A stretch of 15,056 bases of DNA from JBBCJM01 sp037190175 (GTDB taxonomy: Bacteria; Pseudomonadota; Alphaproteobacteria; Rhodobacterales; Rhodobacteraceae), in the NCBI GenBank assembly GCA_037190175.1, contig JBBCJM010000243.1, forward strand, positions 1-15,056. The letters are read 5' to 3'. The notes beneath the pieces are model-generated. The model was not told where the DNA came from and did not search any database. It saw nothing but the letters and a program-made list of their open reading frames with translations. Positions 7,352-14,654 of the stretch are shown piece by piece. Both the position numbers and the translations under genes were made by a program. Position 1 is the stretch's first letter. Every line of letters begins with the position of its first letter.

Positions 7352-8254
7352 CTATCCGCGTTGCAGCTTCACCGGCTCGGTCCGCCCCAGCCGCAGGAAC
7401 TGCGCCATGAAGGGCAGGGCGGCGTCCTCGGCCCGGGTGGCGGCGTAGAGCCGCTTGACCGGGCGTCCCGCCAGCGGGCGGGTGATGTAGTCGCCCTCGC
7501 CCCGCACCTCGCGCAGCACCCAGTCGGGCAGCACCGCCACCCCGCGCCCCGCGCCCACCAGCATCAGGATCACCGCGGTCAGCTCCACCTGCCGCTGCGC
7601 CCGCGGCTCCACCCGCGCGGGGGTCAGCAGTTCGGTGAACACGTCCAGCCGATCGCGCGGCACCGGATAGGTGATCAGCACCTGGTCGCGGAAGTCCTCG
7701 GCGGCAATTTCATCCTTCTCCGCCAGCGGGCTGGAGGCCGAGGCCACGAAGCGCGGCTCGTAGTCGAAGAGCGGGTTGAACTGGATCCCCGGCAGCCGCA
7801 CCGGGTCGGAGGAGATCACCAGGTCCACCTCCTCGCGCTGCAGGGCCGGCATGGCGTCGAAGGCGAGGCCGGCGCGGATGTCCACGTCGACCTCGGGCCA
7901 GGCGCGGCGGAACTCGGCCAGCACGGGGAACAGCCATTCGAAACAGGCGTGGCATTCGATGGCGATGTGCAGCCGGCCGGTCTTGCCCTGGCGCAGGCCG
8001 CGGAACTCCTCCTCCAGCGCCTCGATCTCGGGCAGCACGCGCTCGGCCAGCCGCAGCATCCGGTGGCCGGCGGCCGAGAGGCGCAGGGGCTTCGAGCGGC
8101 GCACGAAGAGCTCCACCCCCGCCTGGTCCTCGATCCCCTTCACCTGATGCGACAGCGCCGATTGCGTCATGTTCAGCGCCTCGGCCGCCCGGGCCAGGCC
8201 GCCGGCCTGATGGATGGCGCGGATGGTGCGCAGGTGGCGGAACTCGATATGCAT
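7352..8254 (-). CDS. metR: LysR-family transcriptional regulator of methionine genes
   Basis: DNA-binding regulator expected to use homocysteine as co-effector and to control methionine genes such as metF. The product is 300 residues. The N-terminal winged helix-turn-helix (1-60) contains LARAAEALNMTQSALSHQV. The effector domain matches E. coli MetR closely: IAIECHACFEWLFP, WPEVDVDIRAGLAFDAMPALQ, DLVISSD, FDYEPR, YPVPRDRLDV and AVLPDWV. That match, plus divergent placement against metF, makes MetR much better supported than a generic LysR label. The ATG at 8254 overlaps a palindrome (8256-8271) that could be its own operator, the usual arrangement for self-controlled LysR genes. It is shorter at the C-terminus than the E. 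coli protein. Confidence 0.92.
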   Translation of the reverse strand: MHIEFRHLRTIRAIHQAGGLARAAEALNMTQSALSHQVKGIEDQAGVELFVRRSKPLRLSAAGHRMLRLAERVLPEIEALEEEFRGLRQGKTGRLHIAIECHACFEWLFPVLAEFRRAWPEVDVDIRAGLAFDAMPALQREEVDLVISSDPVRLPGIQFNPLFDYEPRFVASASSPLAEKDEIAAEDFRDQVLITYPVPRDRLDVFTELLTPARVEPRAQRQVELTAVILMLVGAGRGVAVLPDWVLREVRGEGDYITRPLAGRPVKRLYAATRAEDAALPFMAQFLRLGRTEPVKLQRG

Positions 8255-8255
8255 G

Positions 8256-8271
8256 ATGAGGCGCACCTCAT
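8256..8271. promoter_or_regulatory. Palindrome at the metR start, possible autoregulatory operator
   Basis: ATGAGG-CGCA-CCTCAT is a perfect 6-bp dyad with a 4-base centre, lying immediately upstream of the metR start codon. A bound LysR-type dimer here would block metR expression. Its half-site spacing differs from the E. coli MetR consensus TGAA-N5-TTCA, so the link to MetR is inferred from position. Confidence 0.4.
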
Positions 8272-8288
8272 GACGATGTTGAAGACTA

Positions 8289-8301
8289 TGAATTTGTCTC
8301 A
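8289..8301. promoter_or_regulatory. Candidate MetR binding site upstream of metF
   Basis: TGAATTTGTCTCA fits the E. coli MetR consensus TGAA-NNWNN-TTCA, with a T at the centre position and one mismatch in the second half (CTCA for TTCA). It lies 45 bases upstream of the metF start in the short metR-metF spacer, where an activator or repressor of metF would be expected. Confidence 0.45.
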
Positions 8302-8345
8302 CGCAGCCGGATCGGCGACAAGGGGCCGTCAGCAGGAGACCCATC

Positions 8346-9209
8346 ATGGCCCCGACCGTCAGCTTCGAGTTCTTCCCGCCGCAGACGCTGGATGCGTCGT
8401 TCCGGCTGTGGGAGACGGTGCAGATGCTGGCCCCGCTGGACCCCGGCTTCGTCTCGGTGACCTATGGCGCCGGCGGCACCACCCGCACCCTGACGCATGA
8501 GGCGGTGACCACCATCGGGCGCCACTATGGGCTGAAGGTGGCGGCGCACCTGACCTGCGTTTCGGCCACCAAGCCGGAAACTCTGGCGATCGCCGAGGCC
8601 TATGCCGAGGCCGGGGTGAGCGAGATCGTGGCGCTGCGCGGCGATGCGCCCAGGGGGGCGGAGCGGTTCGTGCCCCATCCCTTGGGCTTCGCGCATTCGG
8701 CGGAACTGATCGAGGCGCTGGCCGCGACGGGCAAGTTCACCCTGCGGGTGGGCGCCTATCCCGAGCCGCACCCCGACGCCGCCGACCCGCTGGCCGACGT
8801 GCGCTGGCTGAAGCGCAAGCTGGACGCCGGGGCGAGCAGCGCCATCACCCAGTTCTTCTTCGAGGCCGAGACCTTCCTGCGCTTCCGCGACCTCTGCGTC
8901 AGGGAGGGGATCACCGCGCCCATCCTCCCCGGCATCCTGCCGATCCAGTCCTGGGAGGGCGCCAAGCGCTTCGCCCAACGCTGCGGCGCCCGGGTGCCGG
9001 CGCGGCTGGACGAGGCGTTCCGGCTGGCCGCCCGCGACGGGCGGTCGGAGCTGCTGGCGCTGACGCATTGCACCACGCTCTGCGACCGGCTGATCTCGGA
9101 GGGGGTGGAGCACCTGCATTTCTACACCCTGAACCGCCCGCACCTGACGCGGGATGTGTGCCGCGCGCTGGGCATCGCGCCGCGGGTGGTGCTGGAGAAG
9201 GTGGCCTAA
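8346..9209 (+). CDS. metF: 5,10-methylenetetrahydrofolate reductase
   Basis: FAD enzyme that reduces 5,10-methylene-THF to 5-methyl-THF, the methyl donor for methionine synthesis. The product is 287 residues (E. coli 296). A single TIM barrel shows VSFEFFPP with E8 (E. coli Glu28), SVTYGAGGTTR (37-47), AHLTC (67-71), ALRGDAP with D100 (E. coli Asp120), the GAYPEPHPD loop, ITQFFFEAETF and PGILPI. The ATG at 8346 has AGGAGA 6 bases upstream, a strong ribosome site. It diverges from metR, which probably controls it. The stop codon overlaps the stop of the convergent rhomboid gene, so no terminator can lie between them. Confidence 0.97.
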   Translation: MAPTVSFEFFPPQTLDASFRLWETVQMLAPLDPGFVSVTYGAGGTTRTLTHEAVTTIGRHYGLKVAAHLTCVSATKPETLAIAEAYAEAGVSEIVALRGDAPRGAERFVPHPLGFAHSAELIEALAATGKFTLRVGAYPEPHPDAADPLADVRWLKRKLDAGASSAITQFFFEAETFLRFRDLCVREGITAPILPGILPIQSWEGAKRFAQRCGARVPARLDEAFRLAARDGRSELLALTHCTTLCDRLISEGVEHLHFYTLNRPHLTRDVCRALGIAPRVVLEKVA

Positions 9210-9967
9210 CGCCAGGGCGAGCGCCCGCCGCGGCCGACCTGGGGGATGCGGGTATTGCCGATGCGCACCTCGGGGTGCGGGTGGGGCGGCACCCCGTGGG
9301 TGCGGGCCCAGAACCGGGTGCCGCCGCGTTTCAGCCACAAGGGCAGGATCAGCACCAGCCCGGCCACGAAGCCGCCCGCATGGGCCCAGTAGGCCACGCC
9401 CCCCTCGTCCAGCGGCATGGCGAAGCCGCTGAAGAGCTGCAGCCCGAACCAGAAGCCCAGCACCAGCCAGGCCGGGATCGGGAAGATGCGGAAGACGATG
9501 AAGAAGATCACCAGCACATCGACCCGCGCCCGGGGGAACATCAGCAGATAGGCCCCCAGCACCCCGGCGATGGCGCCCGAGGCGCCCACCATCGGGATGC
9601 CCGAATAGGGATCGGCCGCGATCTGGGCCAGCGCCGCCGCCACCCCGCAGGCGAGATAGAAGGCCAGGAACCGGCCGTGGCCCAGCTCGTCCTCCACGTT
9701 GTCGCCGAAGATCCAGAGGTAGAGCATGTTGCCGCCCAGATGCATCCAGCCCCCGTGCAGGAACATCGAGGTGAAGAGCGTCTCCAGATCCCGCCCCTGC
9801 ACGATCTCGAAGGGCCGCATCCCCCAGGTGATGAAGAAGAGCTGCAGGTGCTGCTCGCTCTGCGCCGGCAGCCAGTAGATCAGGAAGACGAAGACGTTGA
9901 GCGCGATCAGCGCCCGGCTGACATAGGGCGTGCGGCCGGACGGGTTGTGATCGCGGATCGGAAACAT
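9206..9967 (-). CDS. Rhomboid-family intramembrane serine protease
   Basis: Inner-membrane protease that cleaves transmembrane segments; natural substrate unknown. 253 residues with about six hydrophobic segments. The rhomboid signature is complete: HGGWMHLGGNM at 71-81 (H76 and N80 for the oxyanion site), the nucleophile S130 in GASGAIAG, and H196 in AHAGG. A mature ending of about 30 hydrophilic residues rich in Pro, Arg and Gly faces one side of the membrane. The ATG at 9967 has AAAGG 8 bases upstream; in-frame starts at 9985 (ATG) and 10015 are possible but less well placed. It shares its stop region with metF (convergent) and diverges from the zf-CHCC gene. Confidence 0.93.
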   Translation of the reverse strand: MFPIRDHNPSGRTPYVSRALIALNVFVFLIYWLPAQSEQHLQLFFITWGMRPFEIVQGRDLETLFTSMFLHGGWMHLGGNMLYLWIFGDNVEDELGHGRFLAFYLACGVAAALAQIAADPYSGIPMVGASGAIAGVLGAYLLMFPRARVDVLVIFFIVFRIFPIPAWLVLGFWFGLQLFSGFAMPLDEGGVAYWAHAGGFVAGLVLILPLWLKRGGTRFWARTHGVPPHPHPEVRIGNTRIPQVGRGGRSPWR

Positions 9968-10021
9968 CGCCGCAGCCTTTCCCATCGCCGGGCGGCGGTC
10001 AATGGGGGTCCGCAAGGGGGC

Positions 10022-10051
10022 CTTGTCGGCGCGGGGCCATCCCGGTTAGAT
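10022..10051 (+). promoter_or_regulatory. Candidate promoter for the zf-CHCC / DUF2459 / polA run
   Basis: CTTGTC (10022-10027) and TTAGAT (10046-10051) are 18 bases apart. The -35 matches the alphaproteobacterial CTTGAC pattern well, the -10 poorly. A start near 10058 would leave a leader of about 23 bases with the AAGGAG ribosome site. Support is weak apart from position. Confidence 0.35.
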
Positions 10052-10080
10052 GCCCGCGAGCCTTGCCAAGGAGCCCGCCG

Positions 10081-10287
10081 ATGCGCCAGAGCCCCCTTCC
10101 GCCCGGACACGACGCCCCCGAGGTGCAGACGGTGACCTCCTGGAAGGTGGCCTGCGACGGGGGCGAGGGGGCGCTGGGCCATCCGCGGATCTGGCTCTCG
10201 ATCCCGCAGGACACCGGCTGGGTCGACTGCGGCTATTGCGACAAGCGTTACGTGATCGACCGCGACCACGCCCGCGACGACCACTGA
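10081..10287 (+). CDS. Zinc-finger CHCC protein, NDUFS6-like
   Basis: 68 residues with a zf-CHCC domain (PF10276). The four zinc ligands are C25, H34, C50 and C53, in VACDG, LGHPRI and CGYCDKRYV, the pattern found in mitochondrial complex I subunit NDUFS6. The complex I of Paracoccus denitrificans carries an NDUFS6 homologue, so this protein may be an accessory subunit of NADH dehydrogenase; that assignment is inferred, since no nuo genes are in the window. The ATG at 10081 has AAGGAG 7 bases upstream; an upstream TTG at 10063 in the same frame precedes the ribosome site and is unlikely. Only 5 bases separate it from the next gene. Confidence 0.9.
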   Translation: MRQSPLPPGHDAPEVQTVTSWKVACDGGEGALGHPRIWLSIPQDTGWVDCGYCDKRYVIDRDHARDDH

Positions 10288-10292
10288 CGCCC

Positions 10293-10997
10293 ATGCTGCG
10301 CCGGCTGGGGCTGCTGGCGGCGGCGCCCTTCGCGGCCGTCGCGCTCTACCTGCTGGCCGCGCTGGCGGGCGCGATGCTGCCCGGCGCCCATGCGCGGCAC
10401 GATCCGGGCGAGGGGCCGCAGGTCGCCGTGGGCCTGATCGCCGGGCCGATCCACTATGACCTGCTGCTGCCGCTGACGCCCGAGCTGCGCGCCCGCCTGG
10501 GCTTTGCCGCCGCCGCCGGGGTGCCGGTGGACCATCCCGGCGCGGAATGGCTGATCCTGGGCTGGGGCAGCCGGGCCTTCTACACCTCGGCCGGCACCTA
10601 TGCCGACATCGCCCCCGCCGCGGTCTGGACCGCGGCCACCGGCGACAGCGCGGTGATCCGGCTGGACGTGGCCGGCCCGATTCCCGCCGGCGCCCCGGGG
10701 GTCGAGTGGCTGAGCCTGCCACCCGCGCAGGCCGCCCGGCTGACCGGGGCGCTCCTGGCCGAGATCGCCTCGCCCGAGCCGCTGGCGGGGATGGGCTTCA
10801 CCGGCACCGACGCCTTCTTTCCCGCCCGCGGCCGGTTCCATATCTGGCGCACCTGCAACGCCTGGCTGGGCGAGCAGTTGCGCGCCGCCGGGCTGCCGCT
10901 GGGTCGCTGGACGCCCACCACGCTGTCCCTGCGGCTGTCGCTGCGCCGCTTCGGCCTGATCGGCCCATCGGCGCCGGGCCGGGCGATTCCGCCCTGA
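10293..10997 (+). CDS. Membrane-anchored DUF2459 / TIGR02117 family protein
   Basis: 234 residues; function unknown. Residues 5-30 form one hydrophobic helix, so the rest is probably periplasmic and tethered by a signal anchor or uncleaved signal. Family landmarks are IHYDLLLP (H54, D56), GWGSRAFY (90-97), a GFTGTDAFFPARGRFH stretch and TCNAW with C188 and N189. TIGR02117 proteins were noted near urease genes in other bacteria, but nothing here suggests urease. The ATG at 10293 has no clear ribosome site and lies 5 bases after the previous stop, so translation is likely coupled. polA begins 48 bases downstream on the same strand. The His and Cys-Asn pattern is compatible with a hydrolase, discussed under findings. 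Confidence 0.87.
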   Translation: MLRRLGLLAAAPFAAVALYLLAALAGAMLPGAHARHDPGEGPQVAVGLIAGPIHYDLLLPLTPELRARLGFAAAAGVPVDHPGAEWLILGWGSRAFYTSAGTYADIAPAAVWTAATGDSAVIRLDVAGPIPAGAPGVEWLSLPPAQAARLTGALLAEIASPEPLAGMGFTGTDAFFPARGRFHIWRTCNAWLGEQLRAAGLPLGRWTPTTLSLRLSLRRFGLIGPSAPGRAIPP

Positions 10998-11045
10998 CAA
11001 TCCGGCCGTGCCGTGACAGAAAAGCCCGACACGGAGGGAACGGGG

Positions 11046-14000
11046 ATGACATTCGGCAAGGGCCACCACCTGCAACTGATCGACGGCTCGGCCTATATCT
11101 TCCGCGCCTATCACGCGCTGCCGCCGCTGACGCGCAAGTCGGACGGCCTGCCGGTCGGCGCGGTCGCCGGGTTCTGCAACATCCTGTGGCAGGAGCTGAC
11201 GCGGGCCAACGGCGCGGGCCTGGCCCCCAGCCATATCGCCGTGGTCTTCGACCATTCCGCGGTGACCTTCCGCAACGAGATCTACGACCAGTACAAGGCC
11301 CACCGCCCCGCGCCGCCCGAGGATCTGATCCCGCAGTTCCCGCTGACCCGCAAGGCCACCCGCGCCTTCAACGTGGCCTGCCTGGAGCTGGAGGGCTATG
11401 AGGCCGACGACATCATCGCCACGCTCGCCCGGCAGGCGGTCGAGGCCGGGGGGCGCGTCACCATCATCTCCTCGGACAAGGACCTGATGCAGCTGGTGAA
11501 CGGCGGCGTGGTGATGCGCGACCCGATGAAGGACCGCATCATCGACCGCGCCGGGGTGCAGGAGAAGTTCGGCGTCCCGCCCGAGCGGGTGGTGGACGTG
11601 CAGGCGATCCTGGGCGACAGCGTGGACAACGTGCCCGGCGCCAAGGGGATCGGGGCCAAGTCCGCCCCGCTGCTGGTGGCCGAGCTGGGCTCGATCGACG
11701 AGATCTTCGACACCGAGGCGCGCGGCCGGCGCGAGGCGGCGCTGCGGGCCGAGATCGAGGGTTTCACGACCGCCTACGAGGCCCGGCTGGGGCGCAAGCC
11801 GAAGCTCTCCTCCAAGGCCGACCTCAAGGCGATCCTGCTGGCCGACCACCCCGACCTTGCCGTCGCCGGCCCCACCACCGCCGAGCTCGACGCGCTGGTC
11901 GCCGGCGGCAACGAGACCGCGCGCGCCATCGTCTCGGCCTGCGAGCGGCAGAAGATGCTGGACCGGGTGCTGCCGGGCCTGCTGGAACAGGAAGAGATCG
12001 TGCGGATCTCGAAGCGGCTGGTGACGCTCGACGCGCATGTGGCCCTCCCCTTCACGCTGGACGAGCTGGAGGTGCGGCAGCCCGACCCGGCGCAGCTCCT
12101 CCCCTTCCTGGCCGAGATGGAGTTCCGCACCCTGACCCGCCGGGTGGCCGAGCGGCTGAAGGTCGAGCCCCCCGCGGTGCAGGAGGCCCCGCCGCCGGCC
12201 GAGACGCCGGCCGGAGAGGCCGCGCCCGTCCCCTTCGACACCGCGGGCTACGAATGCGTGAGGACGGCGCAGGCGCTGACCGACTGGATCGCCGCGATCC
12301 GCGACCGCGGCTGGGTCGCCATCGACACCGAGACCACCAGCCTGGACGAGATGCGGGCCGAGATCTGCGGCATCTCGCTTGCGGTGGAGCCGGGGCGCGC
12401 CGCCTATGTCCCGGTGGGCCACCGCGAGACGGGCGACCTGTTCGGCGGCAGCGGGCTGGTGCCGGGGCAACTGGTGCTGGAGGACGTGCTCCGGGCGCTG
12501 AAGCCGGTGCTGGAGGACCCCTCGATCCTGAAGATCGGCCAGAACATCAAGTACGACTGGAAGATCCTCGCCCGCCTCGGCATCCGCATGGCGCCCATCG
12601 AGGACACCATGCTGATGTCCTATGCCATGCACGCGGGCCTGCACAACCACGGGATGGACGGGCTTTCCGAGACCTACCTCGGCCATGTGCCGGTGGCGAT
12701 CAAGACGCTGCTCGGTTCCGGCAAGTCGGCGATCACCTTCGAGCGGGTGAAGATCGACGATGCGGTCTGCTATGCCGCCGAGGACGCGGACGTGACGCTG
12801 CGGCTCTGGCGCGCCTTCCGGCCGCAGCTGCACCGCGCCCGGGTGACCACGGTCTACGAGACGCTGGAGCGCCCGCTGGTGCCGGTGCTGGCGGATATGG
12901 AGATGGCCGGCATCCAGGTCGACCGCGACACGCTGAGCCGGATGTCGAACGCCTTCTCGCAGAAGATGGCGGCGCTGGAGGACGAGATCCAGGGGCTGGT
13001 CGGCCGGCCGTTCAACGTGGGAAGCCCCAAGCAGCTGGGCGAGATCCTGTTCGACGAGATGGGCCTGCCGGGGGGCGAGCGCGGCAAGGCCGGGGCCTGG
13101 AACACCGGCGCCGACGTGCTGGAGGACATCACCACGCTGGAGGACCAGTACCCGCAGGGCGCCCGGCTGGCGGCGCGGATCCTCGACTGGCGGCAGCTGG
13201 CCAAGCTGAAGTCGACCTATACCGACACGCTCCAGACCGCGATCAACCCCGAGACGGGGCGGGTGCATACCTCCTATTCCATCGCCGGGGCCAATACCGG
13301 CCGGCTGGCCTCGACCGACCCCAACCTGCAGAACATCCCGGTGCGGACCGAGGAAGGGCGGCGCATCCGCGAGGCCTTCGTGGCGCCCGGGGGCCGGGTG
13401 CTGGTCAGCCTCGACTACAGCCAGATCGAGCTTCGCATCCTCGCCCATATGGCCGAGATCCCCCAGCTGCGGCAGGCGTTCCACGACGGGATCGACATCC
13501 ATGCCCTGACGGCGTCGGAGATGTTCGGGGTGCCCCTGGACCAGATGACCCCCGAGATCCGGCGGCGGGCCAAGGCGATCAACTTCGGGGTGATCTACGG
13601 GATTTCGGGCTTCGGCCTCGCCCGCAACCTGCGGATCCCGCGGGCCGACGCGCAGGCCTTCATCGACCGCTATTTCGAACGCTTCCCGGGCATCCGCGGC
13701 TACATGGACGCCACGGTGGCCTATGCCCGGGCCAACGGGCATGTGAAGACCCTGTTCGGCCGCCGGATCCACACGCCCGAGATCAACGCCAAGGGTCCGA
13801 GCGCCGGCTTCGCCCGCCGCGCCGCGATCAACGCGCCGATCCAGGGCACCGCGGCCGACATCATCCGCCGCGCCATGGTACGGATGCCGGCGGCCATCGC
13901 CGGGCTCGACGCGAAGATGCTGCTCCAGGTGCATGACGAGTTGCTGTTCGAGGTGGCGGAGGCCGACGTGGAGCCGCTGATCGCCGCCGCCCGCAGCACC

Positions 14001-14090
14001 ATGGAAGCCGCCGCCCACCCCGCGGTCAGCCTCGCCGTGCCGCTGGTGGTCGATGCCGGCCGCGGGGCGAACTGGGCCGAGGCGCATTGA
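11046..14090 (+). CDS. polA: DNA polymerase I
   Basis: Fills gaps in DNA repair and replaces Okazaki RNA primers. 1014 residues, longer than E. coli PolA (928). The 5'-nuclease domain (about 1-335) has DGSAYIFRAYHA, FRNEIYDQYKAHRP, YEADDIIA, SSDKDL and GDSVDNVPGAKGIG. After a Pro/Ala-rich linker (about 373-396) the 3'-5' proofreading exonuclease keeps its acidic residues D427, E429, D504 and D580, so proofreading should be active. The polymerase domain shows motif A DYSQIELR (D790), the O-helix RRRAKAINFGVIYG with F847 (Phe, as in E. coli F762) and motif C HDE (D964). About 60 extra residues lie between 226 and 315. The ATG at 11046 has GGAGG 8 bases upstream; the GTG at 11013 lacks this. The stop overlaps the next start by one base. 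Confidence 0.97.
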   Translation: MTFGKGHHLQLIDGSAYIFRAYHALPPLTRKSDGLPVGAVAGFCNILWQELTRANGAGLAPSHIAVVFDHSAVTFRNEIYDQYKAHRPAPPEDLIPQFPLTRKATRAFNVACLELEGYEADDIIATLARQAVEAGGRVTIISSDKDLMQLVNGGVVMRDPMKDRIIDRAGVQEKFGVPPERVVDVQAILGDSVDNVPGAKGIGAKSAPLLVAELGSIDEIFDTEARGRREAALRAEIEGFTTAYEARLGRKPKLSSKADLKAILLADHPDLAVAGPTTAELDALVAGGNETARAIVSACERQKMLDRVLPGLLEQEEIVRISKRLVTLDAHVALPFTLDELEVRQPDPAQLLPFLAEMEFRTLTRRVAERLKVEPPAVQEAPPPAETPAGEAAPVPFDTAGYECVRTAQALTDWIAAIRDRGWVAIDTETTSLDEMRAEICGISLAVEPGRAAYVPVGHRETGDLFGGSGLVPGQLVLEDVLRALKPVLEDPSILKIGQNIKYDWKILARLGIRMAPIEDTMLMSYAMHAGLHNHGMDGLSETYLGHVPVAIKTLLGSGKSAITFERVKIDDAVCYAAEDADVTLRLWRAFRPQLHRARVTTVYETLERPLVPVLADMEMAGIQVDRDTLSRMSNAFSQKMAALEDEIQGLVGRPFNVGSPKQLGEILFDEMGLPGGERGKAGAWNTGADVLEDITTLEDQYPQGARLAARILDWRQLAKLKSTYTDTLQTAINPETGRVHTSYSIAGANTGRLASTDPNLQNIPVRTEEGRRIREAFVAPGGRVLVSLDYSQIELRILAHMAEIPQLRQAFHDGIDIHALTASEMFGVPLDQMTPEIRRRAKAINFGVIYGISGFGLARNLRIPRADAQAFIDRYFERFPGIRGYMDATVAYARANGHVKTLFGRRIHTPEINAKGPSAGFARRAAINAPIQGTAADIIRRAMVRMPAAIAGLDAKMLLQVHDELLFEVAEADVEPLIAAARSTMEAAAHPAVSLAVPLVVDAGRGANWAEAH

Positions 14091-14449
14091 TGATCGCCGA
14101 CTGGCCCGGGCTGAAGGCGCTGGCCCTGTCGCTGGGCCTGCCGCGGGTCACGGTGGAATACCCCTGGGGCCACGAGGCGCTGAAGGCGCATGGCAAGATG
14201 TGGTGCTGGTGGTCGCCGCTGGTGGACGGCGCGGTGTTCCGCATGGGGCGGGAGGAGCGCGAGGCGATGATCGAGGCCGACCCCGACACCTTCTTCCTGC
14301 ACCCGCATTATGCCAGCCACGACCTGGTGCTGCTCCGCCCCGGCCGGATCGACCCCGCCTGGGCGAAGGCCCGGCTGATCCGCGACTGGCGCGCGGCCGC
14401 CCCGAAACGCTGGCTCAAGGCCTGGGACGCCGGCACCGCGACCGGGTGA
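14090..14449 (+). CDS. MmcQ/YjbR family protein
   Basis: 119 residues, a single MmcQ/YjbR domain (PF04237), a compact alpha/beta fold sometimes described as a double-wing DNA-binding domain; real function unknown. Visible family features are VEYPWGHEALKAHGKMWCWW (23-42), a REEREAMIEADPDTFF segment, HPHYASHDLVLLRPGRID (71-88) and a C-terminal helix RLIRDWRAAAPKRWL. The ATG at 14090 shares its A with the polA stop (TGATG), which suggests translation by ribosomes ending polA; a TTG three bases earlier is the only rival start. As the last gene of the run after polA, it could be linked to DNA work, but position alone does not show that. Confidence 0.92.
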   Translation: MIADWPGLKALALSLGLPRVTVEYPWGHEALKAHGKMWCWWSPLVDGAVFRMGREEREAMIEADPDTFFLHPHYASHDLVLLRPGRIDPAWAKARLIRDWRAAAPKRWLKAWDAGTATG

Positions 14450-14511
14450 GCCGCCCCCGGTTTCCCGCTCCCCCTTCTGCCTGCTTCTGCCCATACATAT
14501 CCTGCGGGGGT

Positions 14512-14532
14512 CCGGGGGGGCACAACCCCCGG
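14512..14532 (+). terminator. GC hairpin downstream of the mmcQ-like gene
   Basis: CCGGGGG (14512-14518) pairs with CCCCCGG (14526-14532) around a 7-base loop. It lies 62 bases after the mmcQ-like stop and follows CATACATATCC, an AT-rich island. No T-run follows, so termination strength is uncertain. Confidence 0.4.
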
Positions 14533-14578
14533 GGCTTACAACCGGCGCCACGCCAGCAGGACAGGCGCGCGGGGGGTC

Positions 14579-14602
14579 CAAGGGGGGCGGCAGCCCCCCT
14601 TG
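14579..14602. terminator. Perfect 10-bp hairpin, likely bidirectional transcript end
   Basis: CAAGGGGGGC (14579-14588) pairs without mismatch with GCCCCCCTTG (14593-14602) around the tetraloop GGCA. It sits midway between two convergent genes, so it could end either transcript. Neither side has a T-run, which is common in very GC-rich genomes. Confidence 0.5.
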
Positions 14603-14613
14603 CCCGGCCCAAC

Positions 14614-14654
14614 GCCCGGAGCCAACGGCGACGGGGGGCGGGAGGGCTCCGGGC
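14614..14654 (-). terminator. 10-bp inverted repeat just after the DUF1285 stop
   Basis: GCCCGGAGCC (14614-14623) pairs perfectly with GGCTCCGGGC (14645-14654) around a 21-base G-rich loop. It starts one base after the DUF1285 stop codon on the minus strand, the usual place for a terminator or 3'-end stabilising stem. The right arm is shared with a G-quadruplex motif. Confidence 0.5.

Noticed and set aside
8286..9338. Minus-strand open frame covering metF
   Set aside because: Antisense to MetF, which has all its family motifs; no domain in the shadow.
11013..11045. GTG start for polA at 11013, adding 11 residues
   Set aside because: GGAGG at 11033-11037 is correctly spaced only for the ATG at 11046, and PolA homology starts at HHLQLIDGSAYIF.
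10248..14087. A 1279-codon open frame on the minus strand opposite polA
   Set aside because: It is antisense to an intact PolA with all motifs. The translation is low-complexity (rich in His, Arg, Gly, Gln), and such stop-free antisense frames arise from GC-rich third positions.
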